Below, one piece after another: positions 56,101 to 63,454 of a stretch of 64,000 nucleotides of DNA. The notes beneath the pieces were generated by a model. That model saw only the letters and a program-made list of their open reading frames with translations. It was not told where the DNA came from and made no database searches. Source of the stretch: Cytophagales bacterium (GTDB lineage Bacteria; Bacteroidota; Bacteroidia; Cytophagales; 172606-1); contig JAUJMU010000004.1 of assembly GCA_030446715.1 (NCBI GenBank), positions 232,931 through 296,930 on the forward strand, written 5' to 3'. The position numbers and the translations under genes were made by a program. The first letter of the stretch is position 1; every line of letters starts with the position of its first letter.

Positions 56101-57600
56101 CAGCAGGGTACCGCTGGTCTGGTCGGCATTGCGGACGCCTCCGTTGCCGGCTACGTTGGCGTACAGGTCATTTGATTCATTGGCAAGCGGTGCTCTTGCG
56201 CCCTGACCGGCCCCTACCAGCGGCAACTGGCTCCGGAAGGGCGTTCCCTCCCCGAGATCCAGAAAAGCAACGAGGTTACGCAGGGTCTGCGTATTGTTGG
56301 CCCGGTTGGTTACGTATACTTCAATCCGGGTGATGTTTACGCCCGAATTGACCGAACTTCCGCCGATGCTGTTGGTATTGGCATTGATGGTGCCGGCGTT
56401 GGCCCCGGGTGTGGTACCTTCAAAGCCGCCGCCCGGGCCCGTACCAGCCGTACTCCCCGTTTCGCGGCCGGGGCCGCTGGGAGGGGTAGCCGCCACGGGG
56501 GCCGCCCCCGAACTGCGGGGACTGTAGTTGCCCGTAACCGGAATGGTCCGGAGGGCCGTTTCGTAGTTGTTCCGGAAAAACTGCCCCAGCAGGAAGTGGC
56601 GGTTGTCTTCGTAATCTGAAGCCCTGATCTCAAAGCGGCGACGCTGGGCACCGCCCTCCACCCGGATCTGGTCGAGCCGGGCCCGCTGGTTGGCCAGCAC
56701 GGAGGTCACCTGCAGGCGGCCAAACCGCAGCTGGGTCTTCAGACCAAACAGGTTCTGCGCCCCGCTGATCAGGGTGCTGTTGAGCGGCATGCTGACGTTG
56801 CCCGCCTCTATCTTCTGAATGATGTCTTCTTCAAAGCCGGTGTACTCCAGTTTCAGGTTTTGCTCAAACTGAAAAGATGCCTTGGAATCAAAATTACCGG
56901 TCATTTTCAGCTTTTCGCCCAGCTTGCCCGTGAAATTGACACTCATCTGCTGATCGAAGTTGAGCGGCAGAAACACACGCTGCTGCCGCACGGGCAGGTT
57001 GGGGTTTTCTACCTTCTGAAACTGGGAGCCGAAATCAAGGGTAACAAAGCCGTTCGTCTGGAAGTCGAGGTATGAGCCGCCGAACAGCCGGTCCATGCCT
57101 TCCCCGACGTAAATTTTGGGAATCAGCCGGCGGCCGGTTACTTCGCTTTTGCCGCCAGCCCCCGCAGATTTGGTCCGCCAGTATTCGCGGGAAAGATAGC
57201 CGTCCTGGTAACTGGAGAATTCATCCCTGTTCAGGACCATGGGCGGCCGGTAGTCATAGGCCCCTACCCGCTCCTGAACTGAAACGTTGCCACCGCTGTC
57301 TACCCGGTACTGGGTATTGATATTAGACGGATTTTTCAGCAGCAACGGGGAAGACATCGGCCGGTCGGAGAAGGGGTCACCGTACCGGTCACGCTGCATG
57401 AAGGAGGGTTGCCGCGGTCCTCTTTTCAGCGAATCCTTCAAAACAACTTTCTGTCGGGTAGTATCCCGGCCGGGCGTGTCTGCCACCCACACCGGAGTAC
57501 GGCGCCAGCCACGTGAATCTGACTCTACTCCCGCAAACCAGGTCGTGAGTGCAAACAGTACGCTTCCCGAAAACAATATGTGGTAAGTAGCCTTAGGCAA
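50149..57600 (-). CDS. sprA: SprA, outer-membrane translocon of the type IX secretion system
   Basis: A 2,483-residue protein, the size of known SprA, with an N-terminal signal (ILFSGSVLFALTTWFAG) and, near 140-190, GEGMDRLFGGSYLDFQTNGFVTLDFGSQFQK and the QQMSVNFTGKLGEKLKMTGNFDSKASFQFEQN segment typical of SprA_N. The rest is a giant 36-strand beta barrel ending NTSFGVNLRYSLSQ. It exports gliding and T9SS cargo (RemA, SprB and enzymes) across the outer membrane. No ATG fits: the reading frame starts with TTG at 57598-57600, and the previous in-frame codon run has a stop, so the start codon is unusual. ruvA lies upstream. Confidence 0.95.
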   Translation of the reverse strand: MPKATYHILFSGSVLFALTTWFAGVESDSRGWRRTPVWVADTPGRDTTRQKVVLKDSLKRGPRQPSFMQRDRYGDPFSDRPMSSPLLLKNPSNINTQYRVDSGGNVSVQERVGAYDYRPPMVLNRDEFSSYQDGYLSREYWRTKSAGAGGKSEVTGRRLIPKIYVGEGMDRLFGGSYLDFQTNGFVTLDFGSQFQKVENPNLPVRQQRVFLPLNFDQQMSVNFTGKLGEKLKMTGNFDSKASFQFEQNLKLEYTGFEEDIIQKIEAGNVSMPLNSTLISGAQNLFGLKTQLRFGRLQVTSVLANQRARLDQIRVEGGAQRRRFEIRASDYEDNRHFLLGQFFRNNYETALRTIPVTGNYSPRSSGAAPVAATPPSGPGRETGSTAGTGPGGGFEGTTPGANAGTINANTNSIGGSSVNSGVNITRIEVYVTNRANNTQTLRNLVAFLDLGEGTPFRSQLPLVGAGQGARAPLANESNDLYANVAGNGGVRNADQTSGTLLSLGLEKGTDFEVLRGARQLSPQEFSFHSQLGYISLNAPLRPDEILAVAYEYTLNGRRYKVGELTEDYQARPENEAIILKMVRPSSIRLDLPTWDLMMKNIYSLGAGQINREGFQLRVIYKDDLTGIDNPSLQEGRLTRDVPLLQVFNLDRLNPQGDPQPDGNFDWIEGVTVESRTGRIIFPVLEPFGSHLITDDGRASTQPPPPWFDPQTERELVNKYVFNTLYRSTKQEAQQVAEKNKFFLKGTYQGTASNEVQLPTFGADAGAVTVTAGGVPLIPGQDYIMENGSVKVINEGILQSGKPIDVQYEKPDLFNNQIRTLMGTRLDYLISKDFVVGSTLMRLKERPIISRVGIGSEPTNNTVFGLDANFRKDSRFLTRLVDKLPLIQTKELSNITFTGEYAKLFPGVAPGAKGNSFIDDFEGAETPFDLTRLPQVNWKLGATPRRFPESADTTLQFAYRRAKLAWYSIDNTFYLGNRRPPGITEEQIKNHFVRGVGQQEIFPNRDRQQVPYPENVMDLAYYPEERGMYNHNPNVTVGQNGAVRLNNDPRQNWAGITRAIRSDIDFDNANVQYIEFWMMDPFLLKSNNADRDVIGGRRARTNPGGELYFNLGNISEDVMKDGRHAFENGLPVNANDPANQAVQTRWGRVPGTQFLTNAFENTNGARQRQDIGLDGLTSEAERAYFNSNVDDPSGDDFKFFLDPEFNSGNVPVLDRYKNFNGMEGNSPEAGNSDISRGATTLPDNEDLNQDNTISDLESYYQYRLSLRPQDMRVGQNYIVDQVERLVDGDQVTWYQFRIPIREYNEKIGNIEGFKSIRFMRMFLTGWSQPVVLRMAQYQLVANQWRTYGEKLIEKGLQLPPEPYDARFTLGTVNIEENSGGGENKVPYQLPPGFIRDRDITTINNRLLNEQSLRLCVENLRDRDARAAFKVVNLDFINYKRIRMFLHADADANDQVNQTRSGDVTAFLRLGTDYIENYYEIEKELVLTPIRPGTYTDREVWPEENEIDFPFQELINVKSARNRAGASVLIPYTDTLQIPHSDGRAYRYRVTVVGNPDLSAVQIMMLGVRNPASPGNAEPKSVCIWANEMRVTDFDQESGWAATGRLNLKLADFATVTASARHTTYGFGGIQDRISDRARENSTRWDANANINLDKLLPTRWGLKVPMFIGYERERVRPRFNPLDPDVPLEQSIDSRFANRPAGDERAYRQIVEDNTIRRGINFSNVQKVRLNPDAKVHFWDIENLSLSYAYSDEVRTNVTTDQYLRKSYRGSVAYAYSLQPKYFEPLKNIKFLGSPWFKWLQEFNFALTPSSVGVRGELDRSFSRTQFRNSDLTTRGITPLYEKFFTFNRMYDLRWNLARNLTLDYTASANAVIDEPRGDIDDTEIIPGTDTLLAGTGYTRRDSLMANLRRLGRMKHFQQRAALTYRLPLDKFPLTDWVNADIRYATGFMWTAAPLGVADTLGYSFGNIAQNNRERAVNGQISLTKLYNKVKFLKEINETKPPAGRTDSVRRNAPGPPRVATQDTVKRPPEFKVLKGVLRALMTARNINFTYQADETTLLPGLLARPRYLGVDESASPGLPFALLGSQDGNIRRSLAEQGQYSLSPSLNNPFVQTWTEAITARTDLEPFRDFKVQLNVKRNHSQYFTELYRQDSTLSGFVSQSPNVSGDYDITFISIKTAFQGLGSGSSRVFEQFEANRELILNRLQTLNGGGGEYDLNSQDILIPAFMAAYGGKDVNKVGLSPFPKIPLPNWVVNYAGLSRLEAFRKIFSSFSLQHSYSSRYTVRNFISSLEYGEGQVALNPRLNYPLPTIANDSGRYVPVYVMSQVLISERFAPLIGVEARTLSRITARLQFNTERIVALNLSNRQVQELNSRDITASVGLTRNNVRVPFKVQGRDVILKNDLQVRCDVTVRDTRTVQRKLDGTNDTTAGGLNFQFKPTINYVVNQRLNLQGYFERTVNQPHITSSYLRSNTSFGVNLRYSLSQ

Positions 57601-58027
57601 AGGAAATAAAACTTATTGGGTAGCTATTCGTACAAGTATGGGAACAGGAATGTCCTTTCCTATACGCGGGTGCTTTTTTTGCCTGAATCGCGCCAGACAG
57701 GCACTGCCGGCAATGATTGCCTCATCTTTCCCCTGATGAGGTAACCCCGTAAAAACACGTATAAGGAAGCTTTATCATACCCCGAAAGGGAAATGCAGAA
57801 TGATACTGATCCATTGTATAGAACTTCATCTACCAGAATTGTAAATTCTTCCGCAAAGGTTATTCAATCAGCCGGAAGTAAAATTTTAGTTGTAGAGTTG
57901 GATCAATAGATATGGGGGATTTTTGAATAAATGTGAATTTAACGAATAAATTCCTTCCGGAACATACCTGCGGCAACAATCCGATGCAAGTTACCCTGGT
58001 GAATTAAACTTCTGCGTACACAAAAAA
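57601..58027. other. Intergenic region between ruvA and sprA
   Basis: 427 bp without a gene or a clear hairpin. It must hold the sprA promoter, reading on the minus strand, unless sprA is cotranscribed with ruvA. Confidence 0.5.
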
Positions 58028-58624
58028 TCAGCTTGTTTTCAATGCCATTTTGATCAGCTGTTCGAGGGTAATTCCGTTTCCTTCCCGCTTCAGGATGCTT
58101 TCAATGCTTTTTTCTGCCACATTCCGGGGAATTCCAAGGGTTGTCAATGCTGATAACGCTTCATTGCGCAGGGTATTGTTGGAAGTAACCGGTAAAGCTG
58201 GAGAGGACGGCGTAAGGTAGAGGTCTTTTTTGATCTTGTCACGCAGTTCAAGCAGAATCCGCTGGGCCGTTTTGGCACCAATTCCTTTGATGGCCTGTAT
58301 GGTCCGGATGTCTTCCGACACAATGGCGTGTTGTATTTCGGTAGCCGACAGCGTGGAAAGCATCATCAGCGCCGTGTTCGGACCAATTCCCGATACGCTG
58401 ACCAGGTCCAGAAAGATCTTTTTCTCGGATCGGTCCAGAAAGCCGTACAGGGTGTGGCCGTCCTCCTTCACGTGCAGGTGGGTGTGCAGCCGGCACCGTT
58501 CCCCCTCGGTAATGGTGCCGAAGGTCTGCAGGGAAATCCGGATTTCGTAACCAACTCCGTTCACATCAATCACGGCGTGGGCAGCGTCTTTGTAAGTGAG
58601 TTTGCCGTCAATATAGGCGATCAT
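58028..58624 (-). CDS. ruvA: Holliday junction DNA helicase subunit RuvA
   Basis: A 198-residue DNA-binding tetramer subunit. It starts MIAYIDGKLTYKDAAHAVIDVNGVGYEI, holds two helix-hairpin-helix motifs (SGIGPNTALMM and KGIGAKTAQRIL near 75-125) and a C-terminal RuvB-binding domain (EALSALTTLGI onward). With RuvB it moves Holliday junctions in recombination repair. ruvB is not next to it. The gene order malic enzyme-ruvA-sprA is usual in Bacteroidetes. Confidence 0.95.
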   Translation of the reverse strand: MIAYIDGKLTYKDAAHAVIDVNGVGYEIRISLQTFGTITEGERCRLHTHLHVKEDGHTLYGFLDRSEKKIFLDLVSVSGIGPNTALMMLSTLSATEIQHAIVSEDIRTIQAIKGIGAKTAQRILLELRDKIKKDLYLTPSSPALPVTSNNTLRNEALSALTTLGIPRNVAEKSIESILKREGNGITLEQLIKMALKTS

Positions 58625-58760
58625 AAGAAATTGACAATTGAAAATTGATAATTGACAATGGAGGGAACGTGGTTATCCGGTTGTTCTGATGCTTGGTGCG
58701 GCGTTTTTCGTAACCCGGAGGCTGCGGCTATAATTTTCAATTGTCAGTTTTCAATTTCTC
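58622..58760. repeat. AATTGACAATTGAAAATTGA word repeat
   Basis: A/T-rich words in tandem just upstream of ruvA (58624-58660), with mirrored words (TTTCAATTGTCAGTTTTCAATT) at 58735-58757 overlapping the end of the malic enzyme frame. Same class as 7364 and 34855. Confidence 0.55.
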
Positions 58761-61034
58761 CTCCGTCATTTTTCTCTCCTGCGCTTCTACTACCGCAATG
58801 GCGACCATGTTGACGATTTCGCGGATGGAGCTGCCCAGCTGCAGAATGTGAACCGGTTTGCGCATGCCCATCAGAATAGGCCCAATGGCCTCCGCCCCAC
58901 CGATTTCCTGCAGCAGTTTGTAGGCGATGTTACCCGAAGCCAGCCCCGGGAAAATAAGCGTATTGGCACTGGTCTGGGCCAGGGTGCTGAACGGATAATT
59001 TTCCTGCAGCAGGCGGGTATTGAGGGCCACGTTGGCCTGAATGTCGCCGTCGATGACCAGATCGGGGTACTTTTGCTTGGCCAGCCGGGTCGCTTCGATG
59101 GTTTTGGCCGGAATCTCGCCGGGATTGGAGCCGAAGTTGGAGTAGGAAAGTACCGCAATCCGGGGCTCCACGTCAAAGAAACGCACCTTACGGGAAGCCA
59201 GTCCGATGATCTCGACCAGTTCCCCGGCAGTAGGATTTTCGTTGACGGTGGTGTCGGCAAAGAAATACGCCTGCTTTTTGTTCTGGATGATGTACATGCC
59301 GGCCACGCGCCGCCGCCCGTCCTCCACGCCAATCACCTGCAGGGCCGGCCGGATGGTACGGGCATACTCCTTGGTGAGTCCCGAAATCAGGGCATCGCCT
59401 TCTCCGGTGGCTACCATCATGGCACCGAAGTAGTTGCGGTCCCGCATGAGTTTGCGGCTGTCGTGCAGGGTGACGCCTTTGCGCTGGCGCTTCTCGTAAA
59501 ACATGGCAGCGTAGCGGTCAAACCGTTCGTGATCCTCGTACGGATCGATGATCAGGCAATTACAGTCCAGCTCAATTTTGTTTTGCCGGCTGATCTCCCT
59601 GATCCGGTCCTTGTTGCCAAGCAGAATCGGAACGCCGAGGCCCTCATCCAGAATGATCTGCGCTGCTTTCAGGATTTTATAATTATCCGCTTCGGCAAAC
59701 ACGACCCGCTTGGGCTCTTGGCGGGCCCGGCCGATTACCCGCGACATGAGCCGCTGGTCAATGCCTACGCGCTTCTCCAGTTCCTCGTGGTAAGCATTCC
59801 AGTCGGGAATATTCCGCCGGGCTACGCCCGAATCCATGGCGGCCTTGGCCACGGCTGGTGAAATGGTGGTGATCAGCCGCGGGTCCAGCGGCTTGGGAAT
59901 CAGGTATTCGCGGCCAAATGAGAGGGCATTGTTCTCGTACGCCTTGTTGACTACCTCCGGCACTGCTTCCTTGGCGAGGTCGGCAATGGCATTGACGGCG
60001 GCCAGCTTCATGGCCTCGTTGATTTCGGTGGCCCGCACATCCAGCGCCCCGCGGAAAATATAGGGAAAGCCGAGTACGTTGTTGACCTGATTGGGATTAT
60101 CGGAGCGGCCGGTGGCCATGATGATGTCCGGGCGGGAGGCAATGGCCAGGTCGTAGGCGATTTCGGGGTCAGGATTGGCAAGGGCAAACACGATCGGATT
60201 GGCCGCCATTACTTTAAGGTGCGCCGGCGTGATCACGTTGCCGGCCGACAAGCCAAGAAATACGTCGGCATCCTGCATGGCTTCCAGCAAACTGGTAACC
60301 GGCCGCCGGGTGGCAAACTCCCGCCGGATTTCGTCAAGGTCCTCCCGGTCGGCGTGCAGAATGCCGGCAATGTCATTCATGACGATGTTTTCCCGTTTCA
60401 CCCCCAGCGCCACGTAGAGTTTTACGCAGGCAGTGGCTGCTGCCCCTGCTCCATTCACCACAAGACGGATGTCTTCTGTTTTTTTGCCAACCACTTCCAG
60501 GGCGTTGAGCAGGGCCGCCGACGAAATGATGGCGGTGCCGTGCTGATCGTCGTGCATGACGGGAATGTTCATCAGCCGGCGCAACTCCTGCTCGATGTAA
60601 AAGCACTCCGGCGCCTTAATGTCTTCCAGATTGACCGCGCCGAAGGTAGGCTCCAGCGACTTTACGATCCTGATAAATTCTTTGGGGTCGTTGCAGTCAA
60701 TCTCAATGTCGAATACGTCGATTCCCGCAAACTTCTTGAAGAGTACGCCTTTTCCTTCCATTACGGGTTTGGAGGCCTCCGGACCGATGTTGCCCAACCC
60801 CAGCACGGCGGTCCCGTTGGTGATGACCGCCACCAGGTTGCCCCGGGAGGTGTATTTATAGCTGTCTTCGGGGTTGGCGGCAATCTCCTTGCAGGGTTCG
60901 GCCACGCCGGGTGAGTAGGCAAGGGCCAGATCCAGCTGAGAGCTGAGCACTTTGGTGGGTACTACTTCAATTTTACCGGGCTGTCCCTGGGAGTGGTAGG
61001 CAAGGGCGTCTTCTCTGCGAATTTTAACGGCCAT
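58737..61034 (-). CDS. maeB: NADP-dependent malic enzyme (MaeB type)
   Basis: A 765-residue hybrid. The N-terminal malic domain ([45 protein letters not shown] and NAD(P)-binding [15 protein letters not shown] near 195-210) is followed by a C-terminal phosphotransacetylase-like regulatory domain from about 430 (GVDERLMS-like [26 protein letters not shown]). It decarboxylates malate to pyruvate while reducing NADP, feeding lipid synthesis and gluconeogenic balance. The PTA-like part binds acetyl-CoA as an inhibitor in E. coli MaeB. Confidence 0.95.
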   Translation of the reverse strand: MAVKIRREDALAYHSQGQPGKIEVVPTKVLSSQLDLALAYSPGVAEPCKEIAANPEDSYKYTSRGNLVAVITNGTAVLGLGNIGPEASKPVMEGKGVLFKKFAGIDVFDIEIDCNDPKEFIRIVKSLEPTFGAVNLEDIKAPECFYIEQELRRLMNIPVMHDDQHGTAIISSAALLNALEVVGKKTEDIRLVVNGAGAAATACVKLYVALGVKRENIVMNDIAGILHADREDLDEIRREFATRRPVTSLLEAMQDADVFLGLSAGNVITPAHLKVMAANPIVFALANPDPEIAYDLAIASRPDIIMATGRSDNPNQVNNVLGFPYIFRGALDVRATEINEAMKLAAVNAIADLAKEAVPEVVNKAYENNALSFGREYLIPKPLDPRLITTISPAVAKAAMDSGVARRNIPDWNAYHEELEKRVGIDQRLMSRVIGRARQEPKRVVFAEADNYKILKAAQIILDEGLGVPILLGNKDRIREISRQNKIELDCNCLIIDPYEDHERFDRYAAMFYEKRQRKGVTLHDSRKLMRDRNYFGAMMVATGEGDALISGLTKEYARTIRPALQVIGVEDGRRRVAGMYIIQNKKQAYFFADTTVNENPTAGELVEIIGLASRKVRFFDVEPRIAVLSYSNFGSNPGEIPAKTIEATRLAKQKYPDLVIDGDIQANVALNTRLLQENYPFSTLAQTSANTLIFPGLASGNIAYKLLQEIGGAEAIGPILMGMRKPVHILQLGSSIREIVNMVAIAVVEAQERKMTEEKLKTDN

Positions 61035-61350
61035 AAATTACGGAATGGCACCTCATGTGCGCCAGTGGTTCACCTTCAAAATTAGGAGAATATTTTGATT
61101 GACCCCTCCGGTTTTGAGAAGTTGGACAAGGGCCAGAATTTATGAGGCGATCCGGACCCTGCCGGCCGTCTGACCGGGCGTAGTGGCGGGGTGGAGAATC
61201 AATTCGCCGAAACGGTGCAGGCCCTGAAGGGAAGTGGAGCCCATGGTGCTGGCATCCGGAAATACAATTCGAAGCATGGAGCGGGGGTGTGAACGGGAGG
61301 ACAAAGATCAGGGAAGTTCCCCAGGATTTTGTCCTCCCGGCTGAAAAGGA
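61035..61350. other. Intergenic region, no gene
   Basis: 316 bp between maeB and the DUF4112 gene. No hairpin, repeat or coding pattern stands out. Confidence 0.4.
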
Positions 61351-61863
61351 TTACCCCTGAAAGAGCCCGATCACGTAAGCAACCAGCTTCCAGGTCAGAA
61401 AGACGAGCACGCCGGCAATTGCCATGATGACCAGTGCCATCCCCACCAGCAGCCCGGTGCCTTTCCCCCGGTGCTTGCCTTCGTGGTAGTGCCTGCGGAG
61501 CAGCTCCAGGTTGCGGCGGTTGGACTTGAAGCCAACGTCAAAAAGATCGCCGATGATCGGAATGGCACCCAGCGTGCTGTCAAGCAGAATGTTACCGGCC
61601 ATCATGATCAGCACTTTGCGGCTTACCCCGTGCCGGGCCATTACCATCAGCAGGGCACCGGAAATCCCGAAAGTGACCAGTTCCCCGACTCCGGGGATCA
61701 GGCCGATCAGGGGGTCCAGCCCGAAACGGAATTTGGTACCCGGTACGCGAAAGGCGGTGTCCATGACACCGGTTACTTTATCCAGCCATACCAGCTCGGG
61801 TACATCGCGGACTGCCTGTGGACTGGGAGGAGTATATGGATCATTTTTCATGGTTACGTTCAC
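61351..61863 (-). CDS. DUF4112 membrane protein (170 aa)
   Basis: DUF4112 hallmark: FRFGLDPLIGLIPGVGELVTFGISGALLMVMARHGVSRKVLIMMAGNILLDSTLGAIPIIGDLFDVGFKSNRRNLELL. Two hydrophobic hairpins around IPGVGE and IPIIGDLFD, then a C-terminal helix (VGMALVIMAIAGVLVFLTWKLV). It is an inner-membrane protein of unknown function. The last 10 residues (VIGLFQG) end just past the helix. It stands alone between larger genes. Confidence 0.85.
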   Translation of the reverse strand: MNVTMKNDPYTPPSPQAVRDVPELVWLDKVTGVMDTAFRVPGTKFRFGLDPLIGLIPGVGELVTFGISGALLMVMARHGVSRKVLIMMAGNILLDSTLGAIPIIGDLFDVGFKSNRRNLELLRRHYHEGKHRGKGTGLLVGMALVIMAIAGVLVFLTWKLVAYVIGLFQG

Positions 61864-61906
61864 TTTTACAGTATTTTACGTAACCAGGTGGGCAGATCGT
61901 TGCGGG

Positions 61907-62500
61907 TCAGGATTTGAGGAAGCCGGAAGTCACCTCGTTGAGGGCTTTCAGCTTGGCCTGAAAATCACCTTCTATGCGGGCCCGGATACTGCTCAGGTTA
62001 TCCAGCAGCTCCTGGGTGCTGTCGGGCAGGCTGGCCTCCAGAAATTCGCGCATGCGTTTGGCAAGGGTGGGCGACTTGCCATTGGTGGAGATGGCAATCT
62101 TGAGATCACCTTTTTTTACGACGGAACCTAAATAAAAATCGCAGAGAGCCGGAGTATCCGCCACGTTGATCAGAACCTTCCGCACTTTTGCCTCCGCCCT
62201 GATCCGTTCGTGCAGGGCTTTGTCGTCAGTGGCGGCAATGACAATGTCGCGTCCGTTCAGGTCTTCATTGGCAAAAGAACGTTCGATCAGCTCTACGTTG
62301 GGGTATTGGCCCGCCAGATCCCGCACTTCCTGATTGATTTCGCGGCTCACCAGCGTAACCGGCGCAGCGGGGCTGTTGCGGAGCACTGCGGAGAGTTTTT
62401 CGTGACCCACGTTTCCACCGCCCACAATCAGCAGGTTCAGTTCCTCCAGCTTCAGAAAAACCGGAAAAAGGAGGTTGCCTTCGCGTTCGGTGGTTTGCAT
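61907..62500 (-). CDS. Precorrin-2 dehydrogenase / sirohydrochlorin ferrochelatase domain
   Basis: A 197-residue CysG-N/Met8-like enzyme: FLKLEELNLLIVGGGNVGHEKLSAVL (NAD-binding, near 15-40), VIAATDDKALHERIRAEA (near 88-105), NVADTPALCDFYLGSVVKKGDLKIAISTNGKSPTLAKRMRE (catalytic Asp region). It oxidises precorrin-2 and adds iron to make siroheme. Together with SUMT upstream it builds the siroheme of sulfite or nitrite reductase. Confidence 0.93.
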   Translation of the reverse strand: MQTTEREGNLLFPVFLKLEELNLLIVGGGNVGHEKLSAVLRNSPAAPVTLVSREINQEVRDLAGQYPNVELIERSFANEDLNGRDIVIAATDDKALHERIRAEAKVRKVLINVADTPALCDFYLGSVVKKGDLKIAISTNGKSPTLAKRMREFLEASLPDSTQELLDNLSSIRARIEGDFQAKLKALNEVTSGFLKS

Positions 62501-62607
62501 GGGGAGGATGGTGTGGGATACAAAGTATCAGGTATCAGGTACAATGTATCAGGTACAGATGTGCATCAGCGGGTGGGCCGCCAAAACCGGACTTGCCGGA
62601 TATTGCA

Positions 62608-62672
62608 TTTTCTCTCAGTATTTCAGCAGGATAGGGTTAAAACCCTATCCTGCTGAAATACTGAGAGAATTG
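62608..62672 (-). terminator. 29-bp perfect hairpin between the siroheme genes
   Basis: TTCTCTCAGTATTTCAGCAG...GGGTT (62610-62638) is an exact reverse complement of 62641-62669, separated only by AA. That is far longer than an ordinary terminator. It sits in the 186-bp gap between the SUMT stop (62687) and the precorrin-2 dehydrogenase start (62500) on the minus strand, so it would be transcribed between the two. Confidence 0.65.
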
Positions 62673-62686
62673 AGAATCACGTCAGT

Positions 62687-63454
62687 CTAATTACACTCCG
62701 CAACCACCAGTTCCCGTAACCGGGCGGCGGGATGGCTGCGGACCACTTCGCCCAGTACAATAATGGCCGGCGAGCCGATGTTCTCCCGCTGCACGATTTC
62801 GGTAATGGTATCCACCTCCGCGACCACAATCCGCTCCCCGGGCAGTGATCCGTTCTGAATCACGGCAACCGGCAGCGTCCCCCGGCCAGCCTGCTGGTAA
62901 AGAGCCGTAATTTCGGCTAGTTTCCCCAGGCCCATCAGCACAATGGCCGTGGCACTGGATTGAGCGGCCAGCTGAAGATCAGCTGACAGTGCACCGGCCC
63001 GGGTGGTACCGGTCAGTACCCAGAAGCTTTCGCTTACCCCGCGCCGGGTCAGCGGAATGTGCTGCAACTCGGGCACGGCAATGGAGCTGGAGATGCCCGG
63101 CACTACGGAAGTTTCGATGCCGTGCTGCGCGGCGTACTCCATTTCTTCGCGGCCGCGGCCGAATACGAACGAATCGCCGCCCTTCAGCCGTACGACGTGG
63201 CCGTAGGTAAGGGCAGACTGAACAATCAGTTCGTTGATCCGGCTTTGCGGCAATTCGTGGTTACCGGCTCTTTTACCCACAAAAATGGCAGGCACGTTTT
63301 CGCCGGCGTACTCCAGCAGTTCCTTGTTCACCAGCGCATCGTACAGAATTACATCAGCCGACCGCAAGGCGCGGATTCCTTTGAGCGTGATCAGTTCGGC
63401 GTCGCCAGGCCCGGCTCCAACCAGCGTTACTTTAGGATGAATGTGCTTCTGCAT
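62687..63454 (-). CDS. cobA: Uroporphyrinogen-III C-methyltransferase (SUMT)
   Basis: A 255-residue tetrapyrrole methylase that makes precorrin-2 with SAM. Marks: VGAGPGDAELIT near 10-21, ILYDALVNKELLEYA, GKRAGNHELPQSRINEL, VRLKGGDSFVFGRGREEME and VPGISSSIAVPE, TRRGVSESF, VLMGLGKLAEI and GSLPGERIVVAEVDTI. The gene starts at 63454, overlapping by about 23 bases the stop of the upstream reductase-like gene (63432), which indicates translational coupling. Confidence 0.95.
   Translation of the reverse strand: MQKHIHPKVTLVGAGPGDAELITLKGIRALRSADVILYDALVNKELLEYAGENVPAIFVGKRAGNHELPQSRINELIVQSALTYGHVVRLKGGDSFVFGRGREEMEYAAQHGIETSVVPGISSSIAVPELQHIPLTRRGVSESFWVLTGTTRAGALSADLQLAAQSSATAIVLMGLGKLAEITALYQQAGRGTLPVAVIQNGSLPGERIVVAEVDTITEIVQRENIGSPAIIVLGEVVRSHPAARLRELVVAECN

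Noticed and set aside
50101-57586. Many long antisense frames opposite sprA (for example 51859-53004, 54235-55209)
   Set aside because: All mirror the third-codon pattern of the intact 7.4 kb sprA frame. No independent start signals or families.
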